Both the position numbers and the translations under genes were made by a program. The notes under the pieces are model-generated. The model had not been told where the DNA came from and did not search any database. It saw nothing but the letters and a program-made list of their open reading frames with translations. Positions 7,583 to 14,784 of a stretch of DNA of 14,784 nucleotides are shown here, piece after piece. Source of the stretch: Candidatus Falkowiibacteriota bacterium (GTDB taxonomy: Bacteria; Patescibacteriota; Patescibacteriia; Patescibacteriales; GWE2-39-37); contig JAAXVE010000008.1 of assembly GCA_013335665.1 (NCBI GenBank), forward strand, positions 1-14,784, read 5' to 3'. Position 1 is the first letter of the stretch. Each line of letters begins with the position of its first letter.

Positions 7583-10500
7583 ATGGCGAAGAAGAGCGGG
7601 GGAAGAAAATCCTCAAAAAAGGCAAAGGCAACCGCGGGAAGCCCAGAAGATTTCCCTATGGTTCAGCCTGATAATGTCGATGCGCCGGTCAACGATATAG
7701 AAGACAATGCAGCCGGACAAGGCGAAAATTCTCAGGAAAATGGACCTGAAAATTTCGACGTGGCAAAATTGGAAGAGAAGCTTACTGAATTAAAGGAGCA
7801 AGTCGACTTGCTATATAAACAAGTATCAGAGAAGGACGCTGAATTTGAGTCATCAATCTCAAAAAAAGCAGAAACGATGGCTGCTGGCGAAAAAGACCCG
7901 TTTCTGGCCTCTCTAAATAGTGAGCATATCAAATCGTTGAGGTCTTTGCTGGCAAGCAATTTAAAAATCATGAGATCGACTAGCGCGAAGGCTTCAAATA
8001 AATTGAGTGAATACCTCGCCTTGCATCTAGAGGCTACAGACAAGGAAAAAAGCGGTTTCAGCGATGCGCAGGAGGTTGCTTTGGGTAATGTCGATAACGG
8101 CTTCGACCCGGTTGATGAGCAGTTAGCGGAGCTAAAGGAAAAAATAAGCTTGTTCGATCAGTTGAATTCAGTGCGCATCAATGAGTTGGAAGAACAGTAT
8201 TGCGGCGCCAATGAGAATGAAGCTAAAAAAGTTAAAGCTAAGGAGCTGGTTTATGCTGAGATAAAATCGCTCAAGGATCGTATTAAACAGGTTGAGGGGG
8301 TCGACCCAAATAAACCACTGGAAGATGACCTTGTTATTTATCCCTTTTCGCTTGGCGAGCTGGCGACAAATCATATGAATCTTAGCAAAGAGCTCTATGA
8401 CGTTTATCAAGAGAACAGGCAAGAGATAGATGATCTGTCCAAGCGGTTGGAAGACGTGGCTGCGGCGAAAAATGTGGAAATGGCAGCATTTAAGACAGCT
8501 AAAAATGAAGCAGATAAAGCTCGTCAGGCAAAAATTGATCAGCTCAAGAATGAGTTGAAAAAAAGTCATGATAAATACGAAGAACTTTACAAAAAGCAAA
8601 CTGGCCTGAATGATAAAATTAGTTTGTTGAAGCGCAGAGATCCTGCGAAGAAAGGTTTGCAAGAGCAGCATCGCTCCGCCGGGAAAGAACTGGCTCTTGT
8701 TATTTCTGAAATAAAGAGACTGGAAGAAGAGATTGGCCTGGACGATGCCACAGGTGCCGTTCCTGCAGCAGAAATAATACAACCGGCCGATGATTCTGTA
8801 TCCTCAAGTGAAGGTGCCAACAGCATGGAGGCTGCGGCAAATGACTATCTTGAAAAGATTGCCGGAATAAAAAAGAGAATAAGAAATCTGCAAAACGAGT
8901 TGCTGTGGCATCGGGAGGAGTCGGCTAATACTGAAAATAAGCAGAAAGTCAGGCGTGAACATGTGCGCGATGCAACTGAAATAGAGAGTCAGTTAGAAAT
9001 GCTTAAACAAGAGCTTGAAGATTTGGGCAGTAGTATGGAGGAAGAATCCGCTGCGAATGCGCCAGAGAAGACGGAGGCAATGGCCGAAACTACTGAGGAG
9101 GCAATGGTGTTGGAACAGTTGGAGGAAATAAGTAGAATGTCGTCGGAGCATAAGAAAGGAGTAATTGATTTTATCGCCGATCTGGGCTACATGTCGCAGG
9201 AGATGAAAGGTAATTTCATGGGCAAGATGTTTGCCACGCTGAATCGTGCCAAAACCGAAGAAGAAAAGAAGTCGTTCCTCGGACGCTATCTGTCTGCTTA
9301 CTCCAAAACTTACTATGATGATGCCGAGCGCGCCAAGAAGGCGAGGGAAAATCAGGAGAAGGGTGTGATCAGCAAAGGTACAGGCATGATCAGCTTGGGC
9401 GGTAACATGATGCGCGTCGGACGTGTATTGGTCGATGCGATCCAGACAGGTACGGCTCGCACCTTGAATCCCTTCAGGCATGTCACCACTACAGCCTTGC
9501 TTGTCGGTCGCGCGGCTGAGGCTGGTAAAGAAACACGTTTGATGAATGAAGAATTGATAGATAAGAACCGTATCAAACAAAAAGAGGGTGATAAATACGA
9601 CCCATTCGACGAGAATATAGTACGTGCCGCCGCCGAGGCTGAGGCTATATATGAAAAGGCAGGCATAGCCGAAATAAAAATTACTAATCCGGACGGCACG
9701 TTGAATGAAGCAAATCTGAAGCTGGCAAAGGGTAAGATGGACACCGCTTATAAAGAAGGTTTGCCAAATGACCTCAAAGAGCGCCTAAACAGGATTGATG
9801 GCGTTGGCTTAAAATTCATGGAAGCTTTAATTTATCCTCGCGTCAAGGCGAGTGTTGAAAAGTTGAATGAGAAGATCGCCAAGATTGAAGCATTGGAAAT
9901 TAGCCCTGAAGAAAAGTCAGTAAAGATCCAGCGTATATTGATAAGTAACGAGAAGTTTTTGCGAGACATGGATCGCATGGTGGCAGATCAGGGTATGGTT
10001 GATACGATGGCTTATTTAGGTAAGAAGGTTGAACAAGGTGGAAAGTTGACTGCCAGTTTAATGATGATCGACTCAGTTTATCGCGTCTATCAACATTTGC
10101 CAGAAATTCAAGCGTGGATTCAGGATTTTACACATAGCGTTGTAACCGAAGCAGAAAATATCGGGCATTATTTGACCCATGGCAGCGAAGTACAAAAACC
10201 TAATATTGCTACTGGACCAAGGGCAGCGGGAGCAGCTGAATTGCCTCCTAAGATACTTGTTAAGGAAAAAGACGGTACAACTACTGTTCAAAAAACAGGA
10301 CCGCAACAGCCTGAGCTCGGGGCCAAGGGCAAGACGCCTCCCGAGAGCAGTAGCGAAATGAAAAGCGATACTACTTTTAAAAATAGATCCGCTGGCAAAG
10401 CACCAGCAAGTGCCGGAACTGCGAAGCCGTTGGAATCAGCCAAGACAACAGCAGGCGCTAGTAGCGCAAAGTCTTTAGAAAATTCAAAAACGCCGTCAAG

Positions 10501-12316
10501 TGCATCTGCTCCCAAGACCGTCGAGGCTCCAAATGCCTCTGAAAAAGAAGTGTCTGAAGAATTTAAGCGGGGTAAAGACATGGCTGATTCAGCGATCGTA
10601 AAGAAGGGTGACGGCATTATCAGGGTTTTGAAACGCCAAATTGTCGAAGATCCCGAAGCTTTTGGTTACAAGGAAGGCGGCAAAGAAACCGCTAGCCAGT
10701 ATGCCACGCGCATTGCTGAAAAAGTCGGTAGTGAAAACGGCTATTGGGACAAAGAGACTGGTAGAGAAATTCGTTTGGGCTCAAGTGCTATCGGTCATGC
10801 GGGTTATGAGTTGGAGTATGATCAGAAATCAGGCGAGTTTAAGGTGAACGAGATGGTTCAGGAAAAACCAGGTAGCGATTTTGTCATTCAGGAGACGCAT
10901 GGTAAACAGGCATTCGAGGGCACCGATCATGAAAAATATGAGTACATTTACGGTAAAGACGGAAATGGAGAGTCGAGTGGTGGCGCTGTCAATCATGATA
11001 ATTTATCAGGAGGCCATCACGGAAATGCTACTGAGCAGCTAAACGGGAATGACGGCGGGGCAATCAGGCCCGAAACAATCAACCCTCATACAGTTGAAAA
11101 TCCAGCAGATGCCGAACAAACTGCTCGAATCGCTGCTGAATACAAGGGAATTGTTGGTGTAGATGATAAGGGTAATTTGTTGATAAGTGAGGCGGAGGCT
11201 GCAAAAGCTGGTATTAAATTGGGTGACGGCATCTCGCTTGAAGAGAGGGCTAAACTTGATTTTTGGAGAGGTCATCTTGATGAAATCAAGTCTGGCGATG
11301 AAGCAAACGGATTCTTTTCATTGGCTGATAAAACCTTCAGCAATGGTTCAAAAATAGAATACAGCAATGCCTTATATAAAGCATATCAGGACATGCCAAA
11401 AGAAATAGCCGGCTACACTGATCGAAGCGTTGGTTATCTTAAGGTATATGGAGGCGGTTCTGAAGATAGGGTTAGAGAAGGTTTAGTTGAATTAATGGGC
11501 ATGACTGGCCATCGCCATGCCACTTTCCAGTTGATTCAGAGGGGGGACGGCGTTATTATTGCTAAGGACCTAAGAATCGATAATAAGATAACTGTTGATG
11601 TCTATTTTACTCGAGACAAGGTCGGAATTATGCAGCCTAGAAGTTTTCTTGGAATGGGGCGATGGGATTATTGGCGCGGGCAACTTGGAGTGATTAATGG
11701 CCACCCAGTAAACAGGATTAATCCTCACACGTTGAGGGAGTTGACTTATAACATTAAGAACATTGACGCTTTGAACGAGCAAGGTTTACACACTGTTTCG
11801 TTCGATGAAAAAGGAGGATATCCTGGCGCTGGCCGACAGAATACCTTACCACCCTTCGTTGACAAAGATGAATTGCCCAAAGGTAGCGGAGCGACTGACC
11901 AAACAGGGGAGGCTGGCAAAGTACTTACTGATCACAAGACAGAAGTGTTGGATAAACAGCCGACAACCGAAACACCCAATCATGAAGCCGCAACGACCGC
12001 TGTTGAAAAGACGACGACCACATCGGTTGAGATTTCACCTGAGCATCAAAAAACCCTTGATAGCGTTGCCAGCTCACCGAACAAGCTGCTGGCCGTAAAA
12101 CAGTTGGCAAGTTTGGACAAGAAAGAGGTGATAAGTTATTTCGAACAGCAGAAATTAGACCTGTCGGAGACGACAAAAAAGAATATTGGAATAGGTCTGG
12201 ACAAGCTACGTGATCCCAATGTTTCCGCGAGGGAAAAATCAGGGATAACCAGGGCTTTAAAAGTTTACTTTGATCGCGTTCAAGCTTTGAAAAAAATCAG
12301 ATCCGGCACTATTTGA
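7583..12316 (+). CDS. Giant coiled-coil protein of unknown function, 1577 aa
   Basis: I do not recognise the family. The only plausible start is ATG 7583. Residues 2-18 are Lys/Ser-rich. Long stretches with heptad-like Leu/Lys/Glu patterning (about 60-95, 176-240, 255-345, 355-385, 418-485) predict coiled coils. A mixed helical region (about 508-860) contains a Gly/Ala-rich, weakly hydrophobic part (592-650) that is too polar for clear membrane helices. A Pro/Ser/Ala/Lys linker (about 870-990) follows, then a region with beta character (about 1000-1430), a Thr-rich linker (1450-1485) and a final helical domain (1486-1577). There is no signal peptide and I see only one Cys (207). In the C-terminal half a G-D-G motif in similar surroundings recurs three times (near 1007, 1211, 1319) and a WRG motif twice. 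The first, IVKKGDGIIRVL, loosely resembles the start of a LysM repeat. The 20-nt gap and lack of a terminator after ftsK suggest co-transcription. A structural or envelope/division scaffold is possible but unproven. Confidence 0.85.
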   Translation: MAKKSGGRKSSKKAKATAGSPEDFPMVQPDNVDAPVNDIEDNAAGQGENSQENGPENFDVAKLEEKLTELKEQVDLLYKQVSEKDAEFESSISKKAETMAAGEKDPFLASLNSEHIKSLRSLLASNLKIMRSTSAKASNKLSEYLALHLEATDKEKSGFSDAQEVALGNVDNGFDPVDEQLAELKEKISLFDQLNSVRINELEEQYCGANENEAKKVKAKELVYAEIKSLKDRIKQVEGVDPNKPLEDDLVIYPFSLGELATNHMNLSKELYDVYQENRQEIDDLSKRLEDVAAAKNVEMAAFKTAKNEADKARQAKIDQLKNELKKSHDKYEELYKKQTGLNDKISLLKRRDPAKKGLQEQHRSAGKELALVISEIKRLEEEIGLDDATGAVPAAEIIQPADDSVSSSEGANSMEAAANDYLEKIAGIKKRIRNLQNELLWHREESANTENKQKVRREHVRDATEIESQLEMLKQELEDLGSSMEEESAANAPEKTEAMAETTEEAMVLEQLEEISRMSSEHKKGVIDFIADLGYMSQEMKGNFMGKMFATLNRAKTEEEKKSFLGRYLSAYSKTYYDDAERAKKARENQEKGVISKGTGMISLGGNMMRVGRVLVDAIQTGTARTLNPFRHVTTTALLVGRAAEAGKETRLMNEELIDKNRIKQKEGDKYDPFDENIVRAAAEAEAIYEKAGIAEIKITNPDGTLNEANLKLAKGKMDTAYKEGLPNDLKERLNRIDGVGLKFMEALIYPRVKASVEKLNEKIAKIEALEISPEEKSVKIQRILISNEKFLRDMDRMVADQGMVDTMAYLGKKVEQGGKLTASLMMIDSVYRVYQHLPEIQAWIQDFTHSVVTEAENIGHYLTHGSEVQKPNIATGPRAAGAAELPPKILVKEKDGTTTVQKTGPQQPELGAKGKTPPESSSEMKSDTTFKNRSAGKAPASAGTAKPLESAKTTAGASSAKSLENSKTPSSASAPKTVEAPNASEKEVSEEFKRGKDMADSAIVKKGDGIIRVLKRQIVEDPEAFGYKEGGKETASQYATRIAEKVGSENGYWDKETGREIRLGSSAIGHAGYELEYDQKSGEFKVNEMVQEKPGSDFVIQETHGKQAFEGTDHEKYEYIYGKDGNGESSGGAVNHDNLSGGHHGNATEQLNGNDGGAIRPETINPHTVENPADAEQTARIAAEYKGIVGVDDKGNLLISEAEAAKAGIKLGDGISLEERAKLDFWRGHLDEIKSGDEANGFFSLADKTFSNGSKIEYSNALYKAYQDMPKEIAGYTDRSVGYLKVYGGGSEDRVREGLVELMGMTGHRHATFQLIQRGDGVIIAKDLRIDNKITVDVYFTRDKVGIMQPRSFLGMGRWDYWRGQLGVINGHPVNRINPHTLRELTYNIKNIDALNEQGLHTVSFDEKGGYPGAGRQNTLPPFVDKDELPKGSGATDQTGEAGKVLTDHKTEVLDKQPTTETPNHEAATTAVEKTTTTSVEISPEHQKTLDSVASSPNKLLAVKQLASLDKKEVISYFEQQKLDLSETTKKNIGIGLDKLRDPNVSAREKSGITRALKVYFDRVQALKKIRSGTI

Positions 12317-12343
12317 TAAGCTTCTTAACCCTTGATAAATATG

Positions 12344-12380
12344 ACTACTTCTAGTAAAATAGAAGTAGTTTTATTTTGTT
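12344..12380 (+). terminator. Rho-independent terminator closing the ftsK unit
   Basis: ACTACTTCTA (12344-12353) pairs perfectly with TAGAAGTAGT (12360-12369) around GTAAAA, followed by TTTATTTTGTTT. The stem is A/T-rich and the T run is interrupted. It lies 27 nt after the stop of the giant gene. Confidence 0.82.
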
Positions 12381-12446
12381 TAAGTTAAGCCATTTTTTTT
12401 GATTTTTGTCCAGTTTTCTGGCGGATGGCGCTAATATTTTTTCACT

Positions 12447-13091
12447 ATGCTAATTACCTGGTTTGGACAATCCTGCTTTAAGATTCAGGACAAGACTGGC
12501 TCTGACAGCGTATCACTGGTTACTGACCCATACGACAACTCAATAGGTTTGAAGATGCCGAAAATCGAGGCAGACATATTGACTATCTCTCATGACCATC
12601 CTGATCATAATAATCGCGAGTCTATCAAGAACGAGCCTTATGTCATAGACATGGCCGGTGAGTATGAGACTAAAAATGTGTCGGTAGAGGGAGTTGAAGC
12701 TTTTCATGATGAGAAAAAAGGTGCTGAAAGAGGTAAAGTAATCATGTATCGCATAGATATGGATGACATTACCGTAGTACATCTAGGTGACTTGGCAACC
12801 ACTTTGGAGCCAAAGCAGTTAGAAAGTTTGGTCGGCGCTGACATTCTAATGATTCCTGTTGGCGGCAAGTATACTCTCGACGCTAAGAAGGCTGTCGAAG
12901 TAGTGAGCCAGATTGAACCGCGCATAGTTATTCCGATGCATTATATGGTTGACGGCTTGAAAGCTGAAGTGGAGGGCATAGAGAAGTTTATTAAGGAACT
13001 AGGAATTAAACCGCGCTATGAAGAGAAGTTGAAAATCAGCAAGAGGGATCTTCCTCAGGAGGATATGGAGTTAGTTATTTTAAGTATTTAA
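12447..13091 (+). CDS. Metallo-beta-lactamase-fold hydrolase (UPF0173/YtkL-like, COG2220 type)
   Basis: This is a probable Zn- or Mn-dependent cytosolic hydrolase of 214 residues; the substrate is unknown. The N-terminal strand MLITWFGQSCFKI and VTDPY (25-29) are typical of the small COG2220 group. The metal motif is complete: SHDHPDH (48-54) gives His49, His51, Asp53 and His54. VVHLGDL (110-116) supplies His112 and Asp115, and IPMHY (162-166) supplies the late His165. Length is close to that of the YtkL family (about 230). There is no signal peptide. The ATG at 12447 has no Shine-Dalgarno site. A TAATAT box at 12432-12437 would put the transcription start within a few bases of the ATG, but no good -35 box is spaced to it. 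No terminator was found between this gene and the next, so the two may share a transcript. Confidence 0.9.
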   Translation: MLITWFGQSCFKIQDKTGSDSVSLVTDPYDNSIGLKMPKIEADILTISHDHPDHNNRESIKNEPYVIDMAGEYETKNVSVEGVEAFHDEKKGAERGKVIMYRIDMDDITVVHLGDLATTLEPKQLESLVGADILMIPVGGKYTLDAKKAVEVVSQIEPRIVIPMHYMVDGLKAEVEGIEKFIKELGIKPRYEEKLKISKRDLPQEDMELVILSI

Positions 13092-13102
13092 TTTCGTAAA
13101 AG

Positions 13103-13160
13103 ATTTTCAATTTGACGTTTCGGCAAAATCCCGAAAACTGAGAATTGAAAATTGAAAATT
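13103..13160. repeat. A/T-rich inverted and direct repeat in the intergenic gap
   Basis: ATTTTCAATT (13103-13112) is the exact reverse complement of AATTGAAAAT (13143-13152). Between them lies an inner hairpin, TTTCGG (13118-13123) with CCGAAA (13131-13136). The right arm also contains a 7-nt direct repeat, ATTGAAA twice plus ATT (13144-13160). It could be a hairpin in the transcript, a weak processing or termination element, or a copy of a dispersed intergenic repeat. No T tract follows on the + strand. Confidence 0.65.
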
Positions 13161-13169
13161 ATTATATAT

Positions 13170-13874
13170 ATGCCAAGGAGGAAAAAAGAAGAAACGGTGC
13201 AAGCCGTCCCAACAAAAGAAAAGAAAACAGTAAAAAAGGAAAAAACAACAACTGTCAAAGCGAAAGTTGGCCGGCCAAGAAAAGTGAAGCCGGTCGAGGC
13301 CAAGACAGAACCGGTGGTAATGGCTGAAGCCGTGTCGATCAAGCCTAAGGAAGCAGTGCAGGCGCCGGTCGCGCCATTACAACCGCAGGCCGCACCGGCA
13401 AAAGAGGTTTTACAGGTAAAGGAAAATTTGCCAACACAGCCTGCAAATAAGCAGGTTATGCAACCAAGCATGTTGAAATCAGATCAGGAAAAGCGGATGA
13501 TTATGTGGACAGGGGTGACCTTCTTTATGGTTTTAATAATCGGGTTGTGGATGTTCAATCTGCGCTTAGTCTTTCAAGAGGGGCAGCCAACCCAGGCTAG
13601 CGAGCAAGTCGATCTGAAGAAAGTCGCCAAAGATTTTGATGATGCCATGTCTCAGGTTAGACAGGGTTTGGACAAGCTTGACGCTTCATCTACTGCAACG
13701 ACGACGGATATTTTTGCGACTTCTACCGCGACCACAACCATGGAAAGCGCCACCAGTACGGGAGTTTTATCTACCAGCACGCCTCTTGATCAGGAGGTTA
13801 TCAATGAGACGGTGAAGTCCTTGGAGCGCCAGGCAAATACAGTTGCAACACCTACCCCCGAGCTGCCTCAATAA
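13170..13874 (+). CDS. Hypothetical single-pass membrane protein with basic AT-hook-like N-terminus
   Basis: The family is not recognised. From ATG 13170 the protein has 234 residues; a TTG at 13152 in the same frame is unlikely because it lies in the repeat. Residues 1-40 are strongly basic and include KVGRPRKVK (32-40), which resembles an AT-hook core (Gly-Arg-Pro flanked by basic residues). Residues 41-100 are Pro/Ala/Val/Gln-rich and probably disordered. One membrane helix spans about 110-134, with Lys/Arg just before it, giving a cytoplasmic N-terminus. The outer part has a short helical stretch (147-171) and then a Ser/Thr-rich segment (172-204) with TATTT repeats. The C-terminus is ELPQ. 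It follows the metallo-hydrolase and precedes gyrA. No Shine-Dalgarno site is present. Membrane tethering of DNA is one possible role, but basic, Pro-rich N-termini can arise without DNA binding. Confidence 0.78.
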   Translation: MPRRKKEETVQAVPTKEKKTVKKEKTTTVKAKVGRPRKVKPVEAKTEPVVMAEAVSIKPKEAVQAPVAPLQPQAAPAKEVLQVKENLPTQPANKQVMQPSMLKSDQEKRMIMWTGVTFFMVLIIGLWMFNLRLVFQEGQPTQASEQVDLKKVAKDFDDAMSQVRQGLDKLDASSTATTTDIFATSTATTTMESATSTGVLSTSTPLDQEVINETVKSLERQANTVATPTPELPQ

Positions 13875-13901
13875 TCAGATTTACAATACATTAATATATT
13901 G

Positions 13902-13941
13902 CAAACCAGCCCGGTCAAACGGATGCCGGTTTGTCTTTTTT
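13902..13941 (+). terminator. Rho-independent terminator before gyrA
   Basis: CAAACC (13902-13907) pairs with GGTTTG (13928-13933), with further GC pairing inside (13909-13910 with 13925-13926, and CCG 13911-13913 with CGG 13920-13922), followed by TCTTTTTT. It separates gyrA from the preceding gene, although it sits only 17 nt before the gyrA start codon, so attenuation of gyrA is also conceivable. Confidence 0.8.
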
Positions 13942-13957
13942 AGTTAAGAATACCCCT

Positions 13958-14784
13958 ATGGCCAAACAAGCCAAATCAGAAAAAAGTCCGGAACAGGAAG
14001 CGGACAATGAGCAAGAACAAGTTACGAATAGCCAAGTAGCTACTGAACGCGGGATGACCGCTTTCGGCATGGTTGAGCCGCAGCCGATAGTCGACGAGAT
14101 GCGCAAATCATATTTGGACTATGCCATGAGCGTTATCGTTTCGCGTGCGTTACCCGATGTGCGAGACGGCCTTAAGCCGGTCCATCGTCGCATTTTGTAT
14201 GCCATGTGGAGCATCGGTTTGAAATCTAACGCCAAGTTCAGGAAGTCAGCTACTGTCGTCGGTGAAGTTTTAGGTAAATATCATCCGCATGGCGATTCGG
14301 CTGTTTATGATTCCATGGTGCGTTTGGCTCAGGATTTTTCGATGCGCTATCCGCTAGTAAAGGGTCAGGGAAACTTCGGTTCTATGGACGGTGACGGCGC
14401 AGCTGCCATGCGTTACACCGAGGCTAAGCTGGCTGCAATCGCTGAAGAAGCGATGTACGATATCGATAAGGATACGGTTGATTTTATTCCGAATTTCGAT
14501 GGCTCGCACAAAGAGCCGAGAGTTATGCCTGCTAAACTGCCGCAACTGTTGCTTAACGGCACCATGGGTATCGCTGTCGGTATGTCTACCAATATCCCAC
14601 CGCACAACTTGCGCGAATTGGTAGCAGCCATCAATCATTTAATCGATAATCCGGACGCCACGGTCGAAGATTTGACGCAGTTTGTCAAAGGACCTGATTT
14701 TCCGACCGGCGGTATCATTTATAATAAGCAAGACATCCTGACCGCTTATGCAACAGGCAAAGGTGGTATCGTTGTCCGCGGCCG
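13958..14784 (+). CDS. gyrA: DNA gyrase subunit A (3' end missing)
   Basis: GyrA is the breakage-reunion subunit of gyrase, which introduces negative supercoils using ATP hydrolysed by GyrB. The frame from ATG 13958 stays open to the end of the window, giving 275 complete codons. A charged N-terminal extension of about 35 residues precedes the conserved domain. Then come MRKSYLDYAMSVIVSRALPD (48-67), DGLKPVHRRILYAM (70-83), the quinolone-resistance region KYHPHGDSAVYD (107-118), QGNFGSMDGD (137-146) and AAAMRYTE (148-155), in which Tyr153 is the catalytic residue. Ser114 and Asp118 match the wild-type, quinolone-sensitive residues at E. coli positions 83 and 87. An internal ATG at 14054 could be an alternative start closer to the usual N-terminus. 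No Shine-Dalgarno site is visible. ParC is the alternative; assignment to GyrA is by overall resemblance and needs the C-terminal domain, which is outside the window. Confidence 0.93.
   Translation, partial: MAKQAKSEKSPEQEADNEQEQVTNSQVATERGMTAFGMVEPQPIVDEMRKSYLDYAMSVIVSRALPDVRDGLKPVHRRILYAMWSIGLKSNAKFRKSATVVGEVLGKYHPHGDSAVYDSMVRLAQDFSMRYPLVKGQGNFGSMDGDGAAAMRYTEAKLAAIAEEAMYDIDKDTVDFIPNFDGSHKEPRVMPAKLPQLLLNGTMGIAVGMSTNIPPHNLRELVAAINHLIDNPDATVEDLTQFVKGPDFPTGGIIYNKQDILTAYATGKGGIVVRG

Noticed and set aside
8168..8782. 204-residue minus-strand frame opposite the giant gene.
   Set aside because: It lies antisense to coiled-coil Lys/Glu/Leu codons, which naturally leave the complement open, and the product is a Phe/Leu/Cys-rich string with no motif or start signals.
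14075..14420. Possible quinolone-resistance mutations in gyrA.
   Set aside because: The residues equivalent to E. coli Ser83 and Asp87 are Ser114 and Asp118, the usual sensitive forms.
1..14784. CRISPR array, tRNA, rRNA, insertion sequence, integrase or attachment site.
   Set aside because: I read the intergenic gaps and saw no regularly spaced repeats, cloverleaf-like sequence, transposase or integrase motif, or flanking duplications.

Overview
The window looks like a piece of chromosome from an uncultivated bacterium of the Candidate Phyla Radiation (Patescibacteria). This is an inference. It rests on the mixture of ordinary housekeeping genes (ftsK, gyrA) with very large, Lys/Glu-rich proteins of no recognisable family, on near-universal absence of Shine-Dalgarno sequences, and on compact all-plus-strand gene order. 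One gene ends in TGA (12314-12316), so UGA is a stop here. That argues against the code-25 lineages (Gracilibacteria/Absconditabacteria). No taxonomic marker in the window settles the phylum.

Layout, all on the + strand. (1) 1-1759: the 3' two thirds of a magnesium-type P-type ATPase (mgtA), followed by a strong terminator. (2) 2045-2530: a stand-alone 161-residue orphan protein with its own textbook sigma70 promoter, strong ribosome binding site and terminator. (3) 2610-4866: a two-gene redox unit made of a ferric-reductase/NOX-like membrane flavocytochrome and, 4 nt later, a membrane-anchored protein with two cytochrome b5 domains, closed by a strong terminator. (4) 4977-12316: ftsK, the DNA-pumping division ATPase, then 20 nt later a 1577-residue coiled-coil protein of unknown function, again closed by a hairpin terminator. 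(5) 12447-13874: a small metallo-beta-lactamase-fold hydrolase and a single-pass membrane protein with a basic, AT-hook-like N-terminus, closed by a terminator. (6) 13958-end: the 5' part of gyrA.

How the genes may work together. The redox pair would take electrons from cytosolic NAD(P)H through FAD and two membrane hemes to the outer face, where the diheme b5 protein could accept them; each b5 domain has a Cys pair in the same place, consistent with an oxidising extracytoplasmic site. FtsK and gyrase both act on chromosome topology and segregation. The giant protein is probably co-transcribed with ftsK, and the AT-hook-like membrane protein sits just before gyrA, so both are candidates for lineage-specific chromosome or envelope factors, but nothing in the sequence proves that.

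The most interesting parts are the heme electron-export pair, the giant coiled-coil protein beside ftsK with repeated motifs in its C-terminal half, the unusual acidic tail of FtsK, and the orphan 161-residue gene, which is the only one with a canonical ribosome binding site. I saw no rRNA, tRNA, CRISPR array, insertion sequence or convincing minus-strand gene.
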